Positions 26,958 through 35,722 of a stretch of 64,000 nucleotides of DNA are shown piece by piece; positions within the stretch are counted from its first letter, which is position 1, and the number at the start of each line of letters is the position of its first letter. The notes beneath the pieces are model-generated. The model was not told the DNA's origin and did no database searches. It saw nothing but the letters and a program-made list of their open reading frames with translations. Origin of the DNA: Chlorogloeopsis sp. ULAP01 (GTDB taxonomy: Bacteria; Cyanobacteriota; Cyanobacteriia; Cyanobacteriales; Nostocaceae); assembly GCF_030381805.1 (NCBI RefSeq), contig NZ_JAUDRH010000012.1, forward strand, positions 186,001 to 250,000. The letters run 5' to 3'. A program made the position numbers and the translations under genes.

Positions 26958-28332
26958 AACCCGTTGGCAATTGGCTACCTGGTATGCGCTGGCTATGGGT
27001 CTAATTTTGAGCCTGTGCGGTTTTGCTGTGTATGAAGTAATTATTGATGCTTACTCGATTTCTATCAGCCGGGAACTAGAGTCTATAACAAGCACGCTGC
27101 ACGATGTCATTGAACCAACACTAAAACAACCCAGCCGCATAGAGCCGATTTTTCAACAGGTTTTACCCAATCTTTGTCAAATAAACTCTACCTGCCCTGC
27201 TCAAAAAATCTTTGAACACAGCCAAGGCACCCTTGCTGAACACGGCATCTTTAGTCCTGTCTATAAAGATAAGCAATATTACATTCGTTTTATCGATGCT
27301 TCAGGAAGATTAATCGCTGTAGCGGGTTTTCAGCCCAACGAATTACCACCAATTGTGCGAACAGATGTGTGGCAAGCAGTCAAAGACGCACAAGGCAATC
27401 GTTACCATCAAAAGTCCCTGCCACTACATACTAAAGATCAGGTATGGGGCTATATACAAGTAGGGCGCTCTCTCAAAGAACTAGATAATCGCCTTGCAGC
27501 TTTGAAATTAGTTTTGGCGTTAGGATTACCAATTACGGTACTGCTAGTTGGTGGTTCTAGTTGGTGGCTGGCAGGGTTGGCGATGCAACCAATTGACAGG
27601 TCTTATCAACAAATGCAACAGTTCACATCTGATGCCTCTCATGAATTGCGTACTCCCCTAGCAGCAATTCATGCAACGGTGGAAACCATACTCGATAAGT
27701 CACACCTGTCTGAACAAGAAGCGCGAGATGTTCTAGCATCGATTAAACGTCAGAGTCATCGACTGGCGGAACTAGTTCAAGATTTGCTGCTACTTTCGCG
27801 ATTGGAACAGCACACTCTGTCGATAGAACGGCTACCTTGTTGTCTCAACGTTTTGATTGATGATTTGATAGAAGAGTTTTCAGCGTTAGCGAGTGCAGCT
27901 TCTTTGCAATTAACATCCTCAGTTTTGTGCCATCAGCCTCTGTATGTGATGGGAGATGAAGACCAACTTTTACGTTTGCTTTCTAATTTAATTGCAAATG
28001 CTATTCAATACACGCCTGCTGATGGTTATATAACCGTCATTCTCAAACGCAGCAATAGTGATGCCGTAATTGAAGTTCAAGATACAGGTATTGGGATTGC
28101 ACCACAGGAGCAAGAAGCGATTTTTGACCGTTTTTATCGAGTCAATAGCGATCGCTCGCGTCGTACTGGTGGATCTGGATTGGGATTGGCGATCGCTCAA
28201 GCAATTGCCCAGACGCACGAGGGCAGCATCCAGGTGCAAAGCCAAGTTGGTAAAGGTAGTACTTTTATCGTTCGCTTGCCCTTAACAAAAGAGTGGAAAC
28301 AACTGACCTGGGTATCGACAGGTGAAAATTAA
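26935..28332 (+). CDS. Sensor histidine kinase (NrsS/RppB-like)
   Basis: This 465-residue membrane kinase has a TM helix at about 10-32 and another at about 187-212. Between them lies a periplasmic sensing domain of about 150 residues containing a CxxxxxC pair (LCQINSTCPAQ). The HisKA domain has SDASHELRTPLAA (His around 236), followed by the N box, DTGIGIAPQEQ and GGSGLGLAIA. It overlaps the response regulator by 23 bp, so it is translationally coupled to it. The start MQIRLFHKTRWQLATWYALAMG is typical of the NrsS/RppB group. The two periplasmic cysteines could be part of a metal or redox sensor. Confidence 0.92.
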   Translation: MQIRLFHKTRWQLATWYALAMGLILSLCGFAVYEVIIDAYSISISRELESITSTLHDVIEPTLKQPSRIEPIFQQVLPNLCQINSTCPAQKIFEHSQGTLAEHGIFSPVYKDKQYYIRFIDASGRLIAVAGFQPNELPPIVRTDVWQAVKDAQGNRYHQKSLPLHTKDQVWGYIQVGRSLKELDNRLAALKLVLALGLPITVLLVGGSSWWLAGLAMQPIDRSYQQMQQFTSDASHELRTPLAAIHATVETILDKSHLSEQEARDVLASIKRQSHRLAELVQDLLLLSRLEQHTLSIERLPCCLNVLIDDLIEEFSALASAASLQLTSSVLCHQPLYVMGDEDQLLRLLSNLIANAIQYTPADGYITVILKRSNSDAVIEVQDTGIGIAPQEQEAIFDRFYRVNSDRSRRTGGSGLGLAIAQAIAQTHEGSIQVQSQVGKGSTFIVRLPLTKEWKQLTWVSTGEN

Positions 28333-28429
28333 ATACCCCCCTATGGGATATAATAGAAAATATTAATATATAAACAATACAGAAATATCCCCTCTTTAAA
28401 AACAGCACTAAAAAACTAGCTTTAAGAAC

Positions 28430-29380
28430 ATGAACAGGAGATTTCATCTCTTTGGCAGCCTGAGAAATCCCATTTTTGCGCGGCTCTATGCAGCTCAAAC
28501 CACCAATTTGTTGGGAGATGCCCTCACCTGGGTAGGTTTAGCTTTACTCGCCTTTGAGTTAGCTGGAGATAATAGTGCAGTTGTACTTGCCTTGGCTTTG
28601 ACGTTGCGGATTACTGCGTTTGTCTTGCTATCTCCCTTAGCAGGTGCTTTAGCTGACCGTTTGGATCGCAAGCTGATACTGATTACAACCCACTGTATAC
28701 GCATGGTTCTAGTTAGCCTGTTGCCTTTTGTGACACAGGTTTGGCAAGTTTATGCACTTGTATTTGCCCTCAACGTCTTTAATGCCTTTTTCACACCGAC
28801 TTATCAAGCTACAATTCCTCTAGTTACTGGTCAGAATGATTACCTGCAAGCGATCGCTCTTTCCAGTGCCACCTACCAATTACTAGGGGTGCTTGGCCCT
28901 GGTATTGCTGGCAGCGTGGCAGCATTAATTGGAGCAAGACAAATTTTCTTTCTAGATGCTCTAAGTTTCCTGATTGCGGCAGTATTTATTTTTACGCTAC
29001 CTGGTCAATTAAGAGTCGAACAAAGTCAACAACCGTCAACTACCAGAGGTAGAACGTGGCGAGATATTAGAGACGGTACTACTCGCCTCTTTACTGATGC
29101 ATATATCCGCTATGCATTATTCATGCAGTTGGTAGCATCTATTGCTGGAGCGCAGATTTTGGTCAATACTGTCGGTTACGTCAAGGGAACGCTCAAACTG
29201 GGAGATGTGGAGTATGGTTGGGTAATGGGTGCCTTTGGTATAGGTGCAACGCTTTCAGCAGTCGCTTTTGGTGCAATAAGTCAACGCTTTAGACGGACAA
29301 CCTTTGTGCTGTTCGGTGCGATTTTGATAACCTTTTTGACTGGCTCGGTGTATGGATCGTGCTTTTGGGTGTGCTGGTGA
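28430..29380 (+). pseudogene. MFS transporter, C-terminally truncated
   Basis: This 316-codon frame encodes roughly nine transmembrane helices of a DHA3-like major facilitator: NPIFARLYAAQTTNLLGDAL, then the LADRLDRKLILITTHC loop. The family normally has about 400 residues and 12 helices. The frame ends abruptly in GSVYGSCFWVCW. In another frame, DNLFDWLGVWIVLLGVLVIM continues to a stop at 29403 and looks like a last helix, so an internal deletion seems to have fused both ends out of frame. It follows the kinase gene by 97 bp, as nrsD follows nrsRS in Synechocystis. It is probably inactive. Confidence 0.6.
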
Positions 29381-29515
29381 TTATGTATGCGCCTAGAGGT
29401 TGATGTTCATTGCAGATTTGCTCATCCCAGTTTTCCAAAAATACCAAACAAGTACCGTAAGCATAGCTCCAGATACACAATGCACGGTGTACTTACTACC
29501 ATTCATTGTAAAGTT

Positions 29516-29532
29516 TTTCATATTTCTTTCAT
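29516..29532 (+). promoter_or_regulatory. TTTCAT-N5-TTTCAT direct repeat, site K
   Basis: Two perfect TTTCAT hexamers at 29516 and 29527, 11 bp apart, lie 57 bp before mntC. There is no TGTCAA at +13 (the bases are TCCTTT). It is less certain because the region is T-rich. Confidence 0.5.
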
Positions 29533-29589
29533 TTTTAGCTCCTTTGTAGTAGAGTGAGGAAAAATGAGAAGATTATGAAAAATATATAG

Positions 29590-30594
29590 ATGAAATTTAG
29601 CTTCAACAGTCGCCTGGTACAAAGACCGCACTGCACACGGAAGTTGGTTGTAACATCTGGGGTACTGTTTGGACTTTGGCTGAGTGGGTGTAACTCCACA
29701 CCCCCCAATGCTGTGCTGTCACAGACGAGTCCAACCCCAGGAGAAACCAATACCACGAACCAAAAAACGAAAGAAAAAAAGGTAATTCTGACAACGTTTA
29801 CAGTCATCGCTGATATGGCGCGAAATGTAGCGGGTGATAAGGCGATAGTAGAATCCCTTACCAAACCAGGATCGGAAATTCACGGTTATGAACCGACACC
29901 CAGCGATTTAGTGAGGGCGCAAAAAGCTGACCTGATTTTAGATAATGGTTTGAACTTAGAACGGTGGGCAGAGAAATTTTACAATAATGTCCCCAAGGTT
30001 CCCCATGTCACTATGAGTGCAGGTGTTCAACCTGTAGAGATTGCGGAGGATGCTTACAAAGGTAAACCCAATCCTCATGCTTGGATGTCGCCGCAAAACG
30101 CCTTGATTTATGTAGAGAATATTCGTAAGGCATTGGTCAATTTAGATGCGGCGAATGCAGACACCTACAATGCAAATGCCAAGGTATACAGCCAGAAAAT
30201 TAAAGATATTGACCAGAAGCTGCAAAAAGAGGTGTCGGTAGTTCCAGAAGACAAGCGGTACATGGTTAGTTGTGAAGGGGCTTTTTCTTACATCACCCGC
30301 GATTATGGTTTAAAAGAAGTTTATCTGTGGGCGGTCAACTCTGAGCAGCAAGCCACTCCCAAACAAATTGAAAAGGTTATCAATACGGTCAAGACAAATA
30401 AAATACCTGCTATTTTCTGTGAAAGTACGGTGAGCGATAAAGCGCAACGTCAAGTAGCCAAGGAAACGGGTGCAAAATTCGCTGGAGTTTTCTACGTTGA
30501 TTCCCTCTCTCCTCCTGATGGCCCTGCATCAACTTATGTCAAATTGTTGGAACATAACGTCACAACTTTAGTTAAGGGTTTACAAGGGAATTAA
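29590..30594 (+). CDS. mntC: Manganese/zinc ABC transporter binding lipoprotein (MntC-like)
   Basis: This 334-residue cluster A-I solute-binding protein has an N-terminal signal with lipobox LSGC (Cys about residue 35) and the family elements VIADMARNVAG, PGSEIHGYEPTPSD, NPHAWMSPQNALIYV, MVSCEGAFSYITRDYGL and FCESTVSDKAQRQVAKETG. The metal ligands are expected at two His, one Glu and one Asp. The absence of a long His/Asp loop favours manganese or iron over zinc. It is first in mntC-mntA-mntB. Confidence 0.88.
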   Translation: MKFSFNSRLVQRPHCTRKLVVTSGVLFGLWLSGCNSTPPNAVLSQTSPTPGETNTTNQKTKEKKVILTTFTVIADMARNVAGDKAIVESLTKPGSEIHGYEPTPSDLVRAQKADLILDNGLNLERWAEKFYNNVPKVPHVTMSAGVQPVEIAEDAYKGKPNPHAWMSPQNALIYVENIRKALVNLDAANADTYNANAKVYSQKIKDIDQKLQKEVSVVPEDKRYMVSCEGAFSYITRDYGLKEVYLWAVNSEQQATPKQIEKVINTVKTNKIPAIFCESTVSDKAQRQVAKETGAKFAGVFYVDSLSPPDGPASTYVKLLEHNVTTLVKGLQGN

Positions 30595-30673
30595 AGATGG
30601 GGAGATGAGGGAAGTTTGGGAATCTGGGGAAGTGAGGGGAGTGGGGAATAATTACCAACTAATAACCACTAAT

Positions 30674-30701
30674 GTACAGACGCGATTAATCGCGTCTGTA
30701 C
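30674..30701. repeat. 28-bp perfect palindrome between mntC and mntA
   Basis: A perfect palindrome runs from GTACAGACGCGATT to its complement at 30701. A similar palindrome (with GTAGAGACGCGATTAATCGC) is common in heterocystous cyanobacteria. It lies in an intra-operon gap of about 140 bp rich in GGGGA repeats, where it could form a strong hairpin in the transcript and reduce downstream expression relative to mntC. Confidence 0.7.
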
Positions 30702-30734
30702 CCACTAACTAATGACCAATAACTAGTAAATCTT

Positions 30735-31511
30735 ATGAAACCTATCAGTATTGATGTAGGAAATCTGACAGTTGCCTACCACGGTAAAGTTGCATTGCAT
30801 GGTGCTTCTGTGCAACTCAAAACTGGCTCTATTTGTGGGTTGGTAGGGATGAATGGAGCTGGGAAATCGACCCTTTTCAAGGCAATTATGGGGTTTGTAA
30901 AGCCGACAACGGGTAGGGTGCTAATTAACGGCTTACCGATCGCAATGGTGCAAAAAAATAACTTGGTCGCGTATGTGCCGCAATCGGAAGAGGTGGACTG
31001 GAATTTCCCTGTGAGTGTCCGCGATGTAGTAATGATGGGGCGCTATGGGTATATGAATATACTGAGGATTCCCTCTGCCAAAGATAAAAGGGTGGTGAGG
31101 GAGAGTTTGGAGAGAGTGCAGATATGGTCAATGCGCGATCGCCAAATTGGGGAACTTTCTGGAGGACAGAAAAAACGTGCCTTTTTTGCGCGTGCTTTGG
31201 CGCAACAGGGAACAGTCTTACTATTAGATGAACCATTCACAGGGGTGGATATCAAAACAGAAAAAACCATGATTGACCTATTACTAGAACTACGAGAACA
31301 AGGTCACACAATTTTGATTTCTACCCATGACTTAGAATCAATTACCACCTTCTGCAACCAAGTCATCCTGATCAACCGCACCATTTTAGCCTACGGCGAT
31401 ACCTCCGAAGTTTTCACAGAAGAAAACCTCTCTCGTACCTTTGGTGGTTCGTTGGGTGATTTACCGTTTAGTAAAAGCCGCTTCAAGAGTGAAAATCAGG
31501 AGGGAATGTAA
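30735..31511 (+). CDS. mntA: Manganese ABC transporter ATPase (MntA/MntB-type)
   Basis: This 258-residue ABC ATPase has Walker A GMNGAGKST (around residues 39-47), Q-loop VPQSEEVDW, signature LSGGQKKRAFFARAL, Walker B VLLLDEPF and the H-loop STHD. It is of the ZnuC/MntA class. Its stop at 31509-31511 overlaps the ATG of the permease at 31511 by one base, consistent with translational coupling. Confidence 0.9.
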   Translation: MKPISIDVGNLTVAYHGKVALHGASVQLKTGSICGLVGMNGAGKSTLFKAIMGFVKPTTGRVLINGLPIAMVQKNNLVAYVPQSEEVDWNFPVSVRDVVMMGRYGYMNILRIPSAKDKRVVRESLERVQIWSMRDRQIGELSGGQKKRAFFARALAQQGTVLLLDEPFTGVDIKTEKTMIDLLLELREQGHTILISTHDLESITTFCNQVILINRTILAYGDTSEVFTEENLSRTFGGSLGDLPFSKSRFKSENQEGM

Positions 31512-32371
31512 TGGAAGTGCTACAGTGGTTTACCGCACCCTTGCAACATGAATTCATGGTCAAGGCAATTCTTATCAGTGCCTTAGTCGGGGTGGTTTGT
31601 TCGGTGTTATCTTGTTACATGACCCTCAAAGGTTGGGCATTGATGGGGGATGCAGTATCTCACGCTGTTATGCCTGGAGTAGTCATTGCTTACGTTCTCA
31701 AGATACCCTTTGCCGTTGGTGCGTTTGTGTTTGGAGTCAGTTCAGTCATTGCCATTGGCTTTATCAAGGCGAAGACGAGAATTAAGGAAGACACGGTCAT
31801 CGGACTAGTATTTACAGGGTTCTTTGCCTTGGGGTTGGTGCTAGTTTCTAAAACTCCAAGTTCCGTTGACTTGACACACATCCTGTTTGGCAATGTTCTC
31901 GGTATTTCTGACTCAGACATTATTCAGACGGCGATCATTAGCGTGATTACATTAGTTGCGATCGCTATCCTACGCAAAGACCTACTGTTATTTTGTTTTG
32001 ACCCCACTCATGCGCGTTCCATTGGCTTGAATACAGGAACACTTTACTATATTTTGCTATCGTTACTGTCTTTAACTGCTGTCGCCGGACTACAGACTGT
32101 GGGGATTATTCTCGTTGTGGCGATGCTGGTGACACCCGGTGCAACGGCTTATTTGTTAACAGACCGCTTTGACCACATGATGCTCATTGCTATAGCTTCT
32201 GGAGTATTTTCTAGCATCATGGGGACTTACATCAGCTATCACATTGATGGTGCAACTGGAGGTTGCATTGTGGTATTGCAAACTCTGCTGTTTGTGATGG
32301 CGATGATATTTGCACCCAAGCATGGTCTACTGGTGAGGGCAAAGCGGCAGAAAGTGACCTCCAATACATAA
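31511..32371 (+). CDS. mntB: Manganese ABC transporter permease
   Basis: This 286-residue ABC-3 family permease has about eight helices, starting with HEFMVKAILISALVGVVCSV and containing GDAVSHAVMPGVV, the metal-channel segment of MntB/ZnuB proteins. It overlaps the ATPase gene at its start and a small membrane gene at its stop (TAATG). It imports Mn2+, with Zn2+ or Fe2+ possible. Confidence 0.9.
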   Translation: MEVLQWFTAPLQHEFMVKAILISALVGVVCSVLSCYMTLKGWALMGDAVSHAVMPGVVIAYVLKIPFAVGAFVFGVSSVIAIGFIKAKTRIKEDTVIGLVFTGFFALGLVLVSKTPSSVDLTHILFGNVLGISDSDIIQTAIISVITLVAIAILRKDLLLFCFDPTHARSIGLNTGTLYYILLSLLSLTAVAGLQTVGIILVVAMLVTPGATAYLLTDRFDHMMLIAIASGVFSSIMGTYISYHIDGATGGCIVVLQTLLFVMAMIFAPKHGLLVRAKRQKVTSNT

Positions 32372-32574
32372 TGCACTTACTTAGCGGTTTTGCCCTAATC
32401 ACCGCAGGCTTGATCACCATCGCTTTGACTTATTACAAACCGAGTCCTTACCGGAACAAAAGCAGTGTCAGATTTGTCAAAAACCTGATTGGTGACACAG
32501 GTGCGGCCATTTTTTATTATGCGATCGCAATTTGCTTGCTGATTGTGGGAACTGTTGTAATATTCAGCAAGTAG
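32371..32574 (+). CDS. Small two-helix membrane protein, mnt operon
   Basis: A 67-residue frame starts with an ATG that overlaps the mntB stop as TAATG. The protein has two hydrophobic helices (FALITAGLITIALTYY, then IFYYAIAICLLIVGTVVIF) with a basic loop between them. The overlap argues for co-translation with mntB. The family is unknown to me. It could be an auxiliary subunit of the importer. Confidence 0.6.
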   Translation: MHLLSGFALITAGLITIALTYYKPSPYRNKSSVRFVKNLIGDTGAAIFYYAIAICLLIVGTVVIFSK

Positions 32575-32682
32575 TTGGCGGAATGAAAATATTATTTAGT
32601 TGTTCTTCAATAGCAGAGTTATCCCTTTGAGCTCACAGCTAGAATTAATATATGGAATTCCGCAGCCACGGGGAGTAAAGCG

Positions 32683-33363
32683 ATGAAGTACATCAACAAA
32701 ACAATCGCTATTCTGGGAATCACGAGTTTATTGGGTGGAATACCTGCTGCTGTTTACGCACAGCCACCACAAATTCGCTTGGGGCAGATGAATTTTCAGA
32801 AATACTACAATCAAGGGGTGCAAAAGCTGGCACAAGGGAACTTCAACGAAGCTATTGAAGATTTTAACTCTGTAGTCAAGCTGAATCCCAGATATTACGA
32901 AGGTTATTGTCTGCGGGGTTTGGCAAAATCTCAATTAGGAAACTTTCAAGCAGCTTTAGCAGATTATAACCTAGCCTTACGACTGAATCCCAGACACGCA
33001 GATGCATACAATGGTCGGGGAACTGCTTATGCGGAACTGGGAAATATCCAAGCAGCGATCGCCGACTTTAACCAAACACTAAAAATAGATCCGCAGTTTG
33101 TGGATGGCTACTACAATCTTGGACTAGCCAATATTAGACAGGGAAATCATAAGCAAGCCATTTCAAACTTTAACCAGGCATTAAATATTAATCCTAACCT
33201 GCCAGATGCTTACGGCAACAGAGGACTTGCTCGATATGCTCTAGGAGATAAGCGTAACGCTGTTGCTGATTTGCAGCAAGCAGCAAGTCTGTTTCAACAG
33301 CAAGGAGATACTCTTAGGTATCAGCAAACACAAGCTCTCATACAGCAAATTAGCCGTAAGTGA
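32683..33363 (+). CDS. Exported TPR-repeat protein
   Basis: This 226-residue protein has a signal peptide (cleavage around AVYA/QPP, residue 26) and about five TPR units: YNQGVQKLAQGNFNEAIEDF, YCLRGLAKSQLGNFQAALAD, YNGRGTAYAELGNIQAAIAD, YYNLGLANIRQGNHKQAISN and YGNRGLARYALGDKRNAVAD. It is likely a periplasmic protein-interaction scaffold. It is followed by a hairpin terminator. Nothing links it specifically to metals. Confidence 0.8.
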   Translation: MKYINKTIAILGITSLLGGIPAAVYAQPPQIRLGQMNFQKYYNQGVQKLAQGNFNEAIEDFNSVVKLNPRYYEGYCLRGLAKSQLGNFQAALADYNLALRLNPRHADAYNGRGTAYAELGNIQAAIADFNQTLKIDPQFVDGYYNLGLANIRQGNHKQAISNFNQALNINPNLPDAYGNRGLARYALGDKRNAVADLQQAASLFQQQGDTLRYQQTQALIQQISRK

Positions 33364-33383
33364 TTCAAAATAAATAATTGTCA

Positions 33384-33422
33384 AACCCAACCTTCCAGCA
33401 AACTTTACGGAATTGTTGGGTT
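33384..33422 (+). terminator. Rho-independent terminator after the TPR gene
   Basis: Stem AACCCAAC / GTTGGGTT with a 23-base loop, followed by ATTTTGTTTTG. It lies directly downstream of the TPR gene and before the minus-strand BNR gene, so it may serve both. Confidence 0.65.
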
Positions 33423-33472
33423 ATTTTGTTTTGTGTTTATTGTTGAACAGTCTAGGAAACGATCAGGCGACT

Positions 33473-34495
33473 TTAGCTCAATTGTTTCCAGTTTTTACCG
33501 CTATCTTGCGATTGAAAAACAACGTTGTTCTCATTTACTGCATAAAGTATCTGTGGGTTTTGGGGAGCAATCGCTAGTTTCACAACCACTCCATCAGTTT
33601 CCGTCCAAAGCTTCTCCCAAGTCTTACCACCATCATTACTGCGATAAACACCAGGCGCTGATTTGAGAAAACGATACCCATACATGACAGTACTGTTGCC
33701 ATCTTTGAGTAAAGCTAGACTAACAACAGGAGCTTCCTGTGTATTTGGCACTAGCGCCCAGTCATTACCACCATTAGTACTCTCGTACAAACCCGTGCGA
33801 GTAGCTGCAAACACATGGTCAGGGTTTTGTGGATCAATTGCAAGGTCAAAGGGAGCGCCCCCTAACCCATTCATGCGGGGATTAGTCCAAGTTTTTCCAC
33901 CATCAGTAGAAGTATGCAGCCCTTGCGCTCCCGAAGCAGGCCATCCATAGAAAACATTGGGGTTACTGGGAGATATTGCCAAAGCGTGAAAGTCTACCCC
34001 AGGCATAGAAATTTGTTTCCAATCTTGCCCTTGATTCTCACTTTTGATGAATCCTAAATTACCTCCCGTATGAGGGTGTCCACTAGCATAAAAGCGATCG
34101 CTGTTAGTTGGATCAGCGGTGAAACCCATGTAGTCAGCTCGTTGTTTTCCTATCCAGAACCACTCCCCAGTTTCAGAACGTTGCAGCAGACCATTGTGGC
34201 TAGCAATATAGATAACTGTGGGATTCTCTCGATTTACCGCCAAACCATGAACATGATTATTAGTTTGCCAATTGACCGCTTTTTTTAGAGATACATTCAC
34301 AGCCGTTGGTTGAGACCGAAGCTGAGGAGCTTCTTGGCTGCCTAACTGGTTGCTAGAGGGCTGCTGATTATAACGACCAAACAAAAACCCCAAACCTCCA
34401 CCTAGAAATAAGGAAACTGCTATGGGGATAGCGCAGACTACCATAGCAATTCCTATCCATTTTATAGATTGATTATTTGTATCTGGCTGACTCAT
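33473..34495 (-). CDS. Membrane-anchored BNR-repeat (beta-propeller) protein
   Basis: This 340-residue protein has one N-terminal membrane helix (about 12-38) and a beta-propeller built from BNR/Asp-box repeats: STDGGKTW, STNGGNDW, SNDGGKTW and SQDSGKNW. It starts MSQPDTNNQSIKWIGIAMVV. Such F510_1955-like or sortilin-like propellers often flank metal-resistance genes, but their activity is unknown. Its promoter side carries a perfect 13-bp inverted repeat of the MerR operator type (34542-34571). It is induced, by inference, with the MerR regulon. Confidence 0.7.
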   Translation of the reverse strand: MSQPDTNNQSIKWIGIAMVVCAIPIAVSLFLGGGLGFLFGRYNQQPSSNQLGSQEAPQLRSQPTAVNVSLKKAVNWQTNNHVHGLAVNRENPTVIYIASHNGLLQRSETGEWFWIGKQRADYMGFTADPTNSDRFYASGHPHTGGNLGFIKSENQGQDWKQISMPGVDFHALAISPSNPNVFYGWPASGAQGLHTSTDGGKTWTNPRMNGLGGAPFDLAIDPQNPDHVFAATRTGLYESTNGGNDWALVPNTQEAPVVSLALLKDGNSTVMYGYRFLKSAPGVYRSNDGGKTWEKLWTETDGVVVKLAIAPQNPQILYAVNENNVVFQSQDSGKNWKQLS

Positions 34496-34541
34496 AGGTA
34501 AGATTTCTCTAAAAGTTTTTGGAAATAGTTATGTATACATT

Positions 34542-34571
34542 CTTGACTCTATAGTCTGCTATAGAGTCAAG
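34542..34571. promoter_or_regulatory. MerR-type operator 1 (BNR gene)
   Basis: A perfect inverted repeat CTTGACTCTATAG and its complement surrounds a 4-base centre. On each strand it gives TTGACT followed 19 bp later by a weak -10 region, the stretched spacing of MerR-family promoters. It can act toward the minus-strand BNR gene and also the plus strand. TTGACTCTATAG matches the CadR/PbrR/ZntR operator type. Confidence 0.75.
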
Positions 34572-34703
34572 AACATTTGCATGGAAATAAAGCTTTTATA
34601 CTCAAAATAAATGGGGATAGGGAAACATACTCGTACAGGCAAACGTTCTCTTGAAGAAGAAATACCTATGATGGACGTGGTGATGAGATAGGCAATAAAG
34701 AGC

Positions 34704-34735
34704 CTTGACTCTAAAGTCTACTGTAGAGTTTAAGC
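34704..34735 (+). promoter_or_regulatory. MerR-type operator 2 (merR gene)
   Basis: TTGACT at 34705 is followed by CTAAAGTCTACTGTAGAGT and then TTAAGC, with imperfect dyad arms. This is the 19-bp-spaced MerR promoter form, about 40 bp before the merR start, which indicates autoregulation. Confidence 0.65.
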
Positions 34736-34773
34736 TGTAGTTGGTAGACAGCAAAAAATTTATAGTGACTACC

Positions 34774-35238
34774 ATGAAAAATACTTGTGAACCATCATCC
34801 CACAATAAACTTCTAAAAATCGGAGAGTTGGCACAACAAACTGATGTTGCTGTGGGAACGATTCGTTATTACGAAACATTAGGGTTGTTAGAACCCGTCC
34901 ACAGAAGTGAAAGTGGCTATCGCTATTACGATTCTGATGCCATCAAGCGGGTGAAATTTATCAAAAAAGCTCAATCCTTACAGTTTTCTCTTTCTGAAAT
35001 TCAGCAAGTGCTTGGTGTGCGCGATCGCGGTAATCCTGCGTGTCCACTTGTGCGAGATTTACTAAATCAGAAAATCGCTCATCTGGAGAACCAAATCTAT
35101 CAGATGCAAACGCTTAAAGCTGAACTAGAAACCTATCGAGAGCAGTGGGAAGATAAACCTCTTGATGACCCCTATAGTCAGAAACTTTGTAGCCTAATTG
35201 AACAAGTTGCTGATAAGAATATATCTATTGAAAAATGA
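34774..35238 (+). CDS. MerR-family heavy-metal regulator (CadR/ZntR-like)
   Basis: This 154-residue regulator has the MerR DNA-binding motif (KIGELAQQTDVAVGTIRYYE), the second-wing segment SGYRYYDSDAIKRVKFI, a coiled-coil dimer helix and a metal-site loop with the cysteine in NPACPLVRDLL. The frame is open from 34741, but the first ATG with a plausible N-terminus (MKNTCEPSSHNK) is at 34774. Only one loop cysteine is evident, plus Cys at residue 4 and one in QKLCSLIEQ, so the metal is unclear. Four related dyads in front of this and three neighbouring genes suggest it activates them all. Confidence 0.85.
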   Translation: MKNTCEPSSHNKLLKIGELAQQTDVAVGTIRYYETLGLLEPVHRSESGYRYYDSDAIKRVKFIKKAQSLQFSLSEIQQVLGVRDRGNPACPLVRDLLNQKIAHLENQIYQMQTLKAELETYREQWEDKPLDDPYSQKLCSLIEQVADKNISIEK

Positions 35239-35260
35239 TATTTTTTCACTTAAACAAAGC

Positions 35261-35286
35261 TCTCACCGTTAATAGTAACGGTGAGA
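35261..35286. terminator. Bidirectional hairpin between convergent genes
   Basis: A perfect 10-bp stem TCTCACCGTT / AACGGTGAGA with a 6-base loop separates merR (plus) and the exported Cys/Met-rich gene (minus). Modest T-rich tracts follow on both sides. Confidence 0.7.
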
Positions 35287-35298
35287 ATATATCCCTTC

Positions 35299-35607
35299 CT
35301 ATCTAGACGGGTTGTTTTGATTATTCATTATCTTCTGCATATTGCTGTGATTCATTTGCTGCATATTGCTCATCATGGATTTGCAGCAGGCACATCCCTT
35401 CTCATTTGTCGGCTGTTGTGTTGGTGATGTTTGCGCTATTGTTTGATTTGCCTGCTCTTTAGCTAAATTTGTCTTGTTTGTAGATGTGGTTGCTTCTACA
35501 GTCTGGCTAGCAGTGTTTGCTAATGCAGGATGAGTTGCGAATGATAGCAATACCGTTACAGTTACAATTCCGCCTAATAAGGTTTTTGTGGGAGTAGATA
35601 TGCTCAT
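35299..35607 (-). CDS. Secreted Cys/Met-rich small protein
   Basis: This 102-residue protein has a signal peptide (MSISTPTKTLLGGIVTVTVL, cleavage near ALA/NTA, residue 31), a low-complexity Thr/Gln/Asn linker, and a C-terminal metal-binding-like segment GCACCKSMMSNMQQMNHSNM. The three cysteines, six methionines and one histidine suggest soft-metal (Cu, Hg, Cd) capture in the periplasm. A MerR-type operator lies upstream on its strand at 35663-35692. I know of no named family. Confidence 0.65.
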   Translation of the reverse strand: MSISTPTKTLLGGIVTVTVLLSFATHPALANTASQTVEATTSTNKTNLAKEQANQTIAQTSPTQQPTNEKGCACCKSMMSNMQQMNHSNMQKIMNNQNNPSR

Positions 35608-35662
35608 TTCTGCTTCTTGATTATCTAGTTGGTCAAACAGTTCCTTAACAGTTAAAGCAATA

Positions 35663-35692
35663 CTAAACTCTTTAGTTAACTAGAGAGTCAAG
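35663..35692 (-). promoter_or_regulatory. MerR-type operator 3 (Cys/Met-rich gene)
   Basis: Read on the minus strand: TTGACT, 19 bases (CTCTAGTTAACTAAAGAGT), then TTAGTAT. The arms are imperfect, but the -35, spacer length and -10 suit a MerR-controlled promoter. It is about 55 bp before the gene at 35607. Confidence 0.65.
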
Positions 35693-35722
35693 TAATTCGC
35701 TTAAAAATTTTACTCAGGTAGG

